64,000 nucleotides of DNA, taken from contig NZ_KI912532.1 of assembly GCF_000519045.1 (NCBI RefSeq), positions 2,530,606 to 2,594,605 on the forward strand, written 5' to 3'. A program made the position numbers and the translations under genes. This document shows, piece by piece, positions 30,731-38,344 of the stretch. The stretch is from Dechloromonas agitata is5 (GTDB taxonomy: Bacteria > Pseudomonadota > Gammaproteobacteria > Burkholderiales > Rhodocyclaceae). Each line of letters opens with the position of its first letter. Within the stretch, counting starts at the first letter, position 1. The notes below the pieces were generated by a model. That model did no database searches. It was given only the letters and a program-made list of their open reading frames with translations, and had not been told where the DNA came from.

Positions 30731-31336
30731 AGGAGACTCCAATCAAACTGTTCTTTTTATATTTGAAATCGGTTGCGACCAGGAGTTCTATTTCAAAGCT
30801 GGTCTGCTCCTAAGCAGTTATGGCCAATACTGGAGCCTGTACTGAAAAGCAATCCCATTGAATCGATTCGCTAGTCACAGCAACGGCTAGTGGTTATCCG
30901 GATGGACTCGCCGGCGAAGGAATTCCGGAGTCCGCGCGAATCGTGGCGTTGGCGGATGTGTTTGACGCCTTGAGCATGAAGCGCCCGTACAAAGACGAGT
31001 GGCCTACCGAACGCATCCTCGCCTACTTGCAGGAAAATGCCGGAAAGCATTTCGAGCCGCGTCTGGTTGCTATCTTTATATAGACGCCTTACCTCAAATT
31101 CTTGAAACCAAGGCCGTATGGGATCTCAAGGAAGCTGCTGGTTGAGCTGAAATGTCGCCGAGTTGGCTCAGTGGCGCAGCCCACAGGTTAAGGCGATAGA
31201 TTGCTTGATCTAATGTGAAGGTCGGAAATTGCAGAGTTACCGCTTGTTATCGTGGCCAGGAGGCGGCGGGGTCGGGGCCTGACCTGTCGGGCGAATGTAA
31301 ACTTCCGCTACGTAAAGTAGCCTTGATCACTCCCAA
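30731..31336. other. Intergenic region with an HD-GYP gene remnant
   Basis: About 600 bases between two minus-strand genes. 30731-30880 is AT-rich, likely promoter and leader DNA of the arginase fusion gene. 30892-31083 is a decayed HD-GYP 3' end. 31084-31336 shows no gene; TTGGCTCAGTGGCGCAGC near 31158 is faintly tRNA-like, but no tRNA cloverleaf can be drawn. Confidence 0.5.
30892..31083 (+). pseudogene. 3' remnant of an HD-GYP gene
   Basis: The frame reads GYPDGLAGEGIPESARIVAL, ADVFDALSMKRPYKDEWP, then a typical C-terminus ending at TAG. This is the GYP motif and following helices of an HD-GYP phosphodiesterase. The HD half, start codon and promoter are missing; upstream of SGYP the sequence stops matching. 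Transfer or deletion removed the rest. Confidence 0.8.
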
Positions 31337-32602
31337 TCAGTGGTGCGCCGAGTCATCCAGGTGCTGGACGTCGTCCTGAATCGCCTGGTTGGCAATGTGG
31401 CGCAGGCGGATCATGTACATCAGGCCGCTGACGAAGAGGCCGAACAGGGTGACCACCCAGTAGATCGACATGTCCATCTTGATCATCAGGTAGTACAGGC
31501 CGGTCATCACCAGGATGGAGATGTTCTCGTTGAAGTTCTGTACAGCGATTGAGTGGCCAGCGCCCATCAGGATGTGGCCGCGGTGCTGGAGCAGGGCGTT
31601 CATCGGCACGACGAAGAAGCCGGACAGGCCGCCGATGATGATGAGCAGCGGTACGGCCAGCCACAGGCTGTTGACGAAGTTCATGACCAGCACGATGAGG
31701 CCCATCGCGATACCGAGCGGGATGACGCGGACCGACTTGCGCAGGGTGATGTACTTGGCGGCGATGATTGCCCCGGCCGCAACGCCCACGGCGACGACGC
31801 CCTGCAGCATCGAGGCCTTGGACAGCCCGAGGCCGAGTGCCACCTCGGCCCACTTGATGACGATGAACTGCAGTGTCGCACCGGCGCCCCAGAACAGCGT
31901 GGTGACGGCCAGCGAAATCTGGCCCAGTTTGTCGCGCCAGAGCAGGGCAAGGCAGTGGTTGAATTCGTGGATCAGGAAGAGCGGATTTTTCTTGAGCTGT
32001 TTGTGATCGACACCGGTATTCGGCACATATAAGTTGAAGATGGCAGCCAGGATGTACAGTGCGCCGACGACGGTGAGTGCCATTTCGCCGGTCGTGTCGA
32101 TGCCGGTATCGAGCAGCGGGAAATCGAACGCCAGCAGGTGCTGGGCGATGTCCGGCCGGATCAGCATGCCGCCGATGACCACGCCAAGGATGATGGCGCC
32201 GACGGTCAGGCCTTCGATCCAGCCGTTGGCGACGACGAGCAGGCGATGCGGCAGGTATTCGGTGAGGATGCCGTACTTGGCCGGCGAGTAGGCGGCGGCA
32301 CCCAGGCCGACGACAGCGTAGGCGAGCAGGGGGTGGGCGCCGAAGAACATCATGCTGCAGCCGACGATCTTGATCGTGTTGCTGATCAGCATGACCCGGC
32401 CCTTGGGCATCGAATCGGCAAAGGCGCCGACGAAGGCGGCGAGGACGACGTAGGAAACGGTGAAGAAGGTCTTGAGCAGTGGCTCGTATTCGGCCGGTGC
32501 CTGCATCTCGCGCAGGGCGGCGATGGCGGCGATGAGCAACGCATTGTCGGCCAGCGCGGAAAAAAACTGCGCGGCCATGATGATGTAGAAGCCGAACGGC
32601 AC
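31337..32602 (-). CDS. lplT: Lysophospholipid transporter LplT
   Basis: MFS-type inner-membrane flippase of 421 residues that returns lysophospholipids to the inner leaflet. It begins FYIIMAAQFFSALADNALLIAAIA, the LplT signature with its conserved Asp-Asn, and has YSPAKYGILTEYLPHRLLVVANGWIEG. About twelve membrane segments are visible. The start is a GTG at 32602 (an ATG lies eight codons in); no ATG upstream fits. In enterobacteria lplT pairs with aas; no acyltransferase gene is adjacent here. It is divergent from a LysR gene. Confidence 0.9.
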   Translation of the reverse strand: MPFGFYIIMAAQFFSALADNALLIAAIAALREMQAPAEYEPLLKTFFTVSYVVLAAFVGAFADSMPKGRVMLISNTIKIVGCSMMFFGAHPLLAYAVVGLGAAAYSPAKYGILTEYLPHRLLVVANGWIEGLTVGAIILGVVIGGMLIRPDIAQHLLAFDFPLLDTGIDTTGEMALTVVGALYILAAIFNLYVPNTGVDHKQLKKNPLFLIHEFNHCLALLWRDKLGQISLAVTTLFWGAGATLQFIVIKWAEVALGLGLSKASMLQGVVAVGVAAGAIIAAKYITLRKSVRVIPLGIAMGLIVLVMNFVNSLWLAVPLLIIIGGLSGFFVVPMNALLQHRGHILMGAGHSIAVQNFNENISILVMTGLYYLMIKMDMSIYWVVTLFGLFVSGLMYMIRLRHIANQAIQDDVQHLDDSAHH

Positions 32603-32861
32603 GAGAATGTTGTCTCTTATATATGACTTTGGGCGAGGTTTATACCACGCTCAGGAATCGGCGCAAGGCTTGTGCGGTTCGCCGTCTTGTGCATGTCCGG
32701 GGCGTGGTGGCGAGAAGGGGTAGTGTGTGTCCCCGCCGTTACCGGCGGATGACTGACCGGCAGCCGGCAGCGGCTTTTTTTCGTTTCGGGCGAGCTGCGT
32801 TTCCCGGAAAGCCGGCGGAATGTGATGAAATATCGGCCGCACACCACCCGGGAGAATCGAT

Positions 32862-33764
32862 ATGGCTGATCGGCGTTTGCAGGTATTCCATGCCGTCGCC
32901 AAGCACCTGAGCTTTACGCGGGCGGCTGACGCCTTGTTCATGACGCAGCCGGCCGTCACCTTCCAGATCAAGCAACTGGAAGAGCAGTACAGCACCCGGT
33001 TGTTCGAACGGCGTCACGGCAGCATTTCGCTGACTCCGGCCGGTGAACTGGTGCTGTCCTATGCGCAAAAGATCCTGGCGCTGTCGGACGAGATGGAAAC
33101 GCGGCTCTCGGAAATGACCGGCGAGATGCGCGGCCCGCTGCTCGTCGGCGCCAGCACGACCATTGCCGAATTCATGCTGCCGCGCGTGCTGGGCGAGTTC
33201 AACGCGCTCTACCCGCAGGTTCGGGCGCGCCTGATCGTCGCCAATTCGGAGAGCATCGAGAATCGCGTCGCCGAGCACACCATCGATGTCGGGCTGATCG
33301 AAGCGCCGGCCAAGCTGGGCGGGCTGAACAGCCATATCTGTTGCGAGGATGAACTGCGCGTCATCTGTGCGCCGGACTACCCGCTGGCCGGCATGGAGGC
33401 CGTGACCCCCAAGGCGCTGGAGGACTACGAGTTCATTTCGCGCGAGCCGGGTTCGGGAACGCGCGAGATTACCGATGCCTATTTCCGCCACCATCATGTC
33501 GCGCCGGAAAGTCTCAAGATGCAGATGGAACTGGGCAGCCCGGAGGCGCTGAAAGGTGTCGTGTCCACCGGCCTGGGCTTCGCCATCGTGTCGCGTGCCG
33601 TCGTGGACAAGGAACTGCAGTTGGGCGAGCTGGTATCCATTCCATTGAACCCGCCGCTGACCCGCAGCCTCTACCTGGTTTATCCGCAGGATCGTTTCCA
33701 GTCGCGCCTGACTGCGACCTTCATCGACTTTGCCAAGCGCAAACTGAAAGAACTGGCTTTATGA
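32862..33764 (+). CDS. LysR-family transcriptional regulator (CysL/CbbR-like)
   Basis: A 300-residue regulator with an N-terminal helix-turn-helix (RADALFMTQPAVTFQIKQLEEQYSTRLFERR) and a periplasmic-binding-like effector domain (PLLVGASTTIAEFMLPRVLGEF). The effector domain resembles the CysL/CbbR branch. GGGAG precedes the ATG. Its stop overlaps the alr start (ATGA), so it is translationally coupled to alr and radA, which makes a specific target hard to guess. It is divergent from lplT across 259 bases. Confidence 0.87.
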   Translation: MADRRLQVFHAVAKHLSFTRAADALFMTQPAVTFQIKQLEEQYSTRLFERRHGSISLTPAGELVLSYAQKILALSDEMETRLSEMTGEMRGPLLVGASTTIAEFMLPRVLGEFNALYPQVRARLIVANSESIENRVAEHTIDVGLIEAPAKLGGLNSHICCEDELRVICAPDYPLAGMEAVTPKALEDYEFISREPGSGTREITDAYFRHHHVAPESLKMQMELGSPEALKGVVSTGLGFAIVSRAVVDKELQLGELVSIPLNPPLTRSLYLVYPQDRFQSRLTATFIDFAKRKLKELAL

Positions 33765-34870
33765 AGATTTCCCGCCCGATCCGGGCCCGGATCGACCCGG
33801 CGGCCATCCGCCACAATTACCGCATCGCCAAACAATACGCCCCGAATTCCCGCGCCTGGGCCGTCATCAAGGCCAATGCCTACGGCCATGGCCAGTGGCG
33901 CGCCGTCGAAGCCCTGCGTGGCGAGGCCGACGGTTTTGCCATGCTGGAAAGCGAAAACGCCGTCGCCCTGCGCGAAGCGGGCGTCACCCAGCCGATCCTG
34001 CTGCTCGAAGGAATTTTCAGTGCCCGCGACGTGCGGGCCGTCGTCGAACACCGGCTGACGACCGTCATCCATTGCGCCGAGCAACTCGAACTGCTGGTCC
34101 GCAACGCGACCTTCTCGGCCCCGGTCGCCGTCTGCCTGAAGCTCAACACCGGCATGAACCGCCTCGGTTTCACCGCGCAAACCCTGCCCGCGGCACTTGC
34201 CGTCCTGCGTCAGTTGCCGGTCGATATCACCTTGATGACCCATTTTGCCGAAGCTGACAGCGAACGCGGCGTGGCGTGGCAGATGGAACGCTTCCGTGCC
34301 ATCGCCGGCGACTGGGAGGGGCCGGTCTGCCTGGGTAATTCGGCCGCCATCCTGCGCCACCCGGAAGCCCACGGCGACTGGGTGCGCCCCGGCATCATGC
34401 TCTATGGCGCCAGTCCCTTTGCCGGACAGTCCGCCGAGGAGCTCGGCCTGCAGCCGGTGATGGCGCTGGAGAGCGCGCTCATCGGCGTGCAGCAACTGGC
34501 GGCCGGCGAGCGGGTCGGCTACGGCGGCACCTTCACCGCCGAGCGGCCGATGCGCATCGGTGTCGTGGCGTGCGGCTATGCCGACGGCTACCCGCGCCAT
34601 GCGCCGACCGGCACGCCGATCGCCGTGCTCGGCCGGCGGACGCGGACCATCGGCCGGGTGTCGATGGACATGCTGGCCTGCGATATCACCGATATTCCCG
34701 AAGCCGGCATCGGCGCGCCGGTCACCCTGTGGGGCGACGGCCTGGCCGGCCAGGTGCCGGCCGACGAAGTGGCGACTGCCGCCGGTACCATTTCCTACGA
34801 GCTGTTCTGTGCCCTGGCGCCGCGCGTGCCGGTTTCGCTGGGCGGGGCGAGTGACGTGGACGTTCGCTGA
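33761..34870 (+). CDS. alr: Alanine racemase
   Basis: PLP enzyme of 369 residues that makes D-alanine for peptidoglycan. PLP-binding Lys37 lies in AVIKANAYGHG; the catalytic tyrosine of the partner subunit is in VGYGGTFTAERPMRIG, and SMDMLACDITD is the usual C-terminal-domain block. It is coupled by a four-base overlap to the LysR gene and followed directly by radA, a frequent betaproteobacterial order. Confidence 0.95.
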   Translation: MKISRPIRARIDPAAIRHNYRIAKQYAPNSRAWAVIKANAYGHGQWRAVEALRGEADGFAMLESENAVALREAGVTQPILLLEGIFSARDVRAVVEHRLTTVIHCAEQLELLVRNATFSAPVAVCLKLNTGMNRLGFTAQTLPAALAVLRQLPVDITLMTHFAEADSERGVAWQMERFRAIAGDWEGPVCLGNSAAILRHPEAHGDWVRPGIMLYGASPFAGQSAEELGLQPVMALESALIGVQQLAAGERVGYGGTFTAERPMRIGVVACGYADGYPRHAPTGTPIAVLGRRTRTIGRVSMDMLACDITDIPEAGIGAPVTLWGDGLAGQVPADEVATAAGTISYELFCALAPRVPVSLGGASDVDVR

Positions 34871-36232
34871 ATGGCCAAGGCGAAAACGATTTATGCCTGC
34901 ACCGAATGCGGTGCGACGAGCCCGAAATGGCAGGGCCAGTGCCCGGGTTGCAATGCCTGGAACACGCTGGTCGAGACGGTAGCGGAAAAATCGACGCCGA
35001 ACAGCCGCTTCGAGTCGCTCGCCCCGGCCGCCAAGTTGCAGAACCTGTCGGAAATCGAGGCGCGCGAGGCCGAGCGCATCCCGACCGGCATCGGCGAATT
35101 CGACCGGGCACTGGGCGGCGGTCTGGTGGCGGGCGGCGTCGTGCTGATCGGCGGCGATCCCGGCATCGGCAAGAGTACGTTGTTGCTCCAGGCGCTGTCG
35201 CATCTGTCCACCGGGCACAAGGTGCTCTATGTCAGCGGCGAGGAATCCGGCGAACAGGTCGCCCTGCGCGCCCGCCGGCTGGGGCTGGATACCCGGCGCC
35301 TGCAGCTGATGGCCGAGATCAACCTGGAGCGCATCCTGGCCACCTTGCAGGCCGAGAGGCCCGAGGTGGCGGTGATCGACTCGATCCAGACGCTGTGGTC
35401 CGATCAATTGTCCAGCGCACCGGGCTCGGTCGCCCAGGTGCGCGAATGTGCGGCACAACTGACACGGCTGGCCAAGCAGACTGGTATCACGGTGATCCTG
35501 GTCGGTCACGTGACCAAGGAAGGCGCCCTGGCCGGACCACGCGTGCTGGAGCACATCGTCGATACCGTGCTCTATTTCGAGGGTGACACGCATTCGAGCT
35601 TCCGCCTGGTCCGCGCCTTCAAGAACCGCTTCGGCGCGGTGAACGAACTGGGTGTCTTTGCGATGACCGAAAGCGGGCTGAAGGGGGTGAGCAACCCGTC
35701 GGCGCTCTTCCTGTCGCAGCATGGCCAGGATGTGCCGGGTTCCTGCATCCTGGTCACCCAGGAAGGAACGCGGCCGCTGCTCGTCGAAATCCAGGCGCTG
35801 GTCGATACCGCCCATGGCAACCCGCGTCGCCTGACGGTCGGCCTCGATGCGCAACGTCTGGCCATGTTGCTGGCGGTACTGCATCGCCATGCCGGCATCG
35901 TCTGCTTCGATCAGGATGTCTTCGTCAATGCGGTCGGCGGGGTCAAGATCAGCGAGCCGGCCGCCGACTTGGCAGTGATTCTTTCGATTGCATCATCGTT
36001 AAAAAACAAGGCATTGCCATCGAAACTTATTGTATTTGGTGAGGTCGGTCTGGCGGGCGAAATCCGCCCGGCGCCGCGCGGCCAGGAACGCCTGAAGGAG
36101 GCTGCCAAGCTCGGTTTCACCCGGGCCCTGATTCCCGAAGCCAACCGGCCGAAACAGGCCATCCCCGGCATGGAAGTCATTGGCGTGCGGCGCGTCGAGG
36201 AGGCGGTGACGCGGCTGCGCGACATGGAATAA
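34871..36232 (+). CDS. radA: DNA repair protein RadA
   Basis: RecA-like branch-migration ATPase of 453 residues acting in recombination repair. The N-terminal zinc finger is CTECGATSPKWQGQCPGC. Walker A is GGDPGIGKST (about residues 94-103), the RadA-specific KNRFG motif is FKNRFGAVNELGVF, and the C-terminus is a Lon-protease-like domain. It starts immediately after the alr stop. Confidence 0.96.
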   Translation: MAKAKTIYACTECGATSPKWQGQCPGCNAWNTLVETVAEKSTPNSRFESLAPAAKLQNLSEIEAREAERIPTGIGEFDRALGGGLVAGGVVLIGGDPGIGKSTLLLQALSHLSTGHKVLYVSGEESGEQVALRARRLGLDTRRLQLMAEINLERILATLQAERPEVAVIDSIQTLWSDQLSSAPGSVAQVRECAAQLTRLAKQTGITVILVGHVTKEGALAGPRVLEHIVDTVLYFEGDTHSSFRLVRAFKNRFGAVNELGVFAMTESGLKGVSNPSALFLSQHGQDVPGSCILVTQEGTRPLLVEIQALVDTAHGNPRRLTVGLDAQRLAMLLAVLHRHAGIVCFDQDVFVNAVGGVKISEPAADLAVILSIASSLKNKALPSKLIVFGEVGLAGEIRPAPRGQERLKEAAKLGFTRALIPEANRPKQAIPGMEVIGVRRVEEAVTRLRDME

Positions 36233-36256
36233 ACCGGCGCCTCGATCCCCCAGCCC

Positions 36257-38344
36257 ATGTTCAACCTTTCGCGCTATTTCTCGACTGTCAGCTTCATTCT
36301 CGTCGTGCTGGCGGCTGGCCTGCTCGGGCCGCTGTACCAGAAGCTGGCGCTGCAGCAACTGCAGTCGCTGGCGGAACGGCGGAATGTCGAGATGGTGCAG
36401 ATTTTCGAGAATTCGCTACACGGGCCGCTGGCTGCGTTGCTGACCGATTCGGTCGGGCGCGATGCCCGGTCGCTGCAGGCCACGGAAGATCTCGCCCGCC
36501 TCAGCGAAAGTGCGCTCGCCCTGATGCAGGACACCTCGGTTTTCCAGGTCAAGGTCTATAACCGGCTGGGCGACGTGATCTTTTCGACCGATTCCCGCCA
36601 GATCGGCCAGAGCCGCTTCGACAGCCCGGGCTTCAAGGCGGCGATCAAGGGCGGCGTGAGTAGCGACCTGCTGCGCCGGGGAAGGCTCAATGTCGGCGAA
36701 AAGGGGCGCACACCGGCCGATGTGCTGGCCAGTTTCATCCCGATTCGCAGCAACGACCAGGCGGTGGCGGGCGTCTTCGAGCTGCACCAGAACGTGACGC
36801 CCTTCATCGATGAACTGGAGCGCGACCTGTGGTGGATGACGGCCGGGGTCGTGCTGACCTTCGCCGCGCTCTATGTCATGCAATTCCTCGTCGTCCGGCG
36901 GGCGCAGGGCATCCTGGAGGATCAGGAAGGCCGCCTGAAGGCCGCCCGCGATACGCTGGAACTGCAGGTCGAGGCACGTACCGAGGAACTCAAGCGCACC
37001 AACAGCCAGCTCGAAAGCGAGATCGCCGAGCGCCGGCAGGCGCAGAGCAAGCTGAATTACCTGGCCTATCATGACCCGCTGACCGGCCTGGCCAACCGCC
37101 GCTGCTTCATCGAGCGCCTCGAGGAAAGCCTGCGCGAGACGGCGCGGCGCGGCGAACGGCTTGCCGTGCTGTTCATCGACCTCGACCAGTTCAAGCAGGT
37201 CAACGACTCGCTCGGCCACGGCATTGGCGACGAATTGCTGGTTTCGGTCGCCACCCGGCTGTCCGACCATGTCCGGTTGATCGACATGCTGGCCCGCTTG
37301 GGCGGCGACGAATTCATCTGCCTGATGGAGGGGGTGCAGCGCACCGAGGATGTCGAAGTCCTCGCCCAGGAAATCCTTGCTGCCTTCGAGCAGCCTTTCC
37401 GGTTAGGCGACACCGAGCTATTCCTGACCGCCTCGGTCGGCATCAGTCTCTTCCCGGGCGACGGCGACAGCGTGCTGGCCTTGATGCGCAATGCCGATTC
37501 GGCGATGTATCGCGCCAAGTTCAGCGGGCGGGGCAACTACCATTTCTACACGCCGGACATGACCCGTGCCGTGCAGGAGCGCGTGCAGATCGAAAACCTG
37601 CTGCGCCGCGCCCTTGACCACGGCGAGTTCCGCGTCCATCTGCAGCCGCAAGTCGATACGCAGAGCGGCGAATTGGTCGGCGCCGAAGCGCTGGTCCGCT
37701 GGCAATGCCCGGAACTGGGCGAAGTAATGCCGACGCGCTTCATCCCGGTCGCCGAGGATTCCGGCTTGATCGTCGGGCTCGGCACCTGGGTGCTGCGCGA
37801 AACCTGCCGCCAGTTCATGCACTGGCGAGAAAGCGGCTTCGACCTGCCCAAGGTCTCGGTCAATCTGTCGGTGCGGCAACTGGAGCGACCGGAGTTCATC
37901 GATACGCTGGAACGCATACTCGACGAAACCGGCATGGACCCGCACTGTCTCAAACTGGAATTGACCGAATCGGTGGTGATGGCGGTGGGCGATTCCTTCT
38001 CCCTGCTCGACAGGCTGCGCAGCCTGGGCATCAGCCTGGCGCTGGACGATTTCGGCACCGGCTATTCCTCGCTCAGCTACCTGAAAATGCTGCCCATCCA
38101 GCAACTCAAGATCGATCGTTCGTTCGTCGAAGGCATCGGCCGCAACAGCGGCGACGAGGCGATCATCCGCACCATCATGGAGCTGGCGCGCAGCCTGGAA
38201 TTCGAGGTCGTCGCCGAAGGTGTCGAAACGGCCGAGCAGGCCGGTTTCCTGGCCGAACTCGGCTGCCAGCAGTTGCAAGGCCACCTGCACGGCAAGGCCG
38301 TCGCGCCAGCCGAGTTCCGCGCCCGCTGGGCGGCCCGGGCATGA
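36257..38344 (+). CDS. Membrane GGDEF-EAL c-di-GMP protein with periplasmic sensor
   Basis: A 695-residue protein. Transmembrane helices at about 9-28 and 190-212 bracket a periplasmic sensor of about 165 residues without a recognised family. A coiled-coil linker (residues 218-262) leads to GGDEF (RLGGDEF, with RxxD site RLID) and an EAL domain ([19 protein letters not shown]). Both catalytic motifs are intact. Its stop overlaps the start of the FtsX-type permease gene, so the two are co-translated, an unusual pairing. Confidence 0.9.
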   Translation: MFNLSRYFSTVSFILVVLAAGLLGPLYQKLALQQLQSLAERRNVEMVQIFENSLHGPLAALLTDSVGRDARSLQATEDLARLSESALALMQDTSVFQVKVYNRLGDVIFSTDSRQIGQSRFDSPGFKAAIKGGVSSDLLRRGRLNVGEKGRTPADVLASFIPIRSNDQAVAGVFELHQNVTPFIDELERDLWWMTAGVVLTFAALYVMQFLVVRRAQGILEDQEGRLKAARDTLELQVEARTEELKRTNSQLESEIAERRQAQSKLNYLAYHDPLTGLANRRCFIERLEESLRETARRGERLAVLFIDLDQFKQVNDSLGHGIGDELLVSVATRLSDHVRLIDMLARLGGDEFICLMEGVQRTEDVEVLAQEILAAFEQPFRLGDTELFLTASVGISLFPGDGDSVLALMRNADSAMYRAKFSGRGNYHFYTPDMTRAVQERVQIENLLRRALDHGEFRVHLQPQVDTQSGELVGAEALVRWQCPELGEVMPTRFIPVAEDSGLIVGLGTWVLRETCRQFMHWRESGFDLPKVSVNLSVRQLERPEFIDTLERILDETGMDPHCLKLELTESVVMAVGDSFSLLDRLRSLGISLALDDFGTGYSSLSYLKMLPIQQLKIDRSFVEGIGRNSGDEAIIRTIMELARSLEFEVVAEGVETAEQAGFLAELGCQQLQGHLHGKAVAPAEFRARWAARA

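Noticed and set aside
31150..31200. tRNA-like words TTGGCTCAGTGGCGCAGC
   Set aside because: No acceptor stem, anticodon or T-loop can be paired.
33680..35890. 736-residue minus-strand frame across alr and radA
   Set aside because: It is antisense to two complete enzymes with catalytic motifs and shows no family resemblance.
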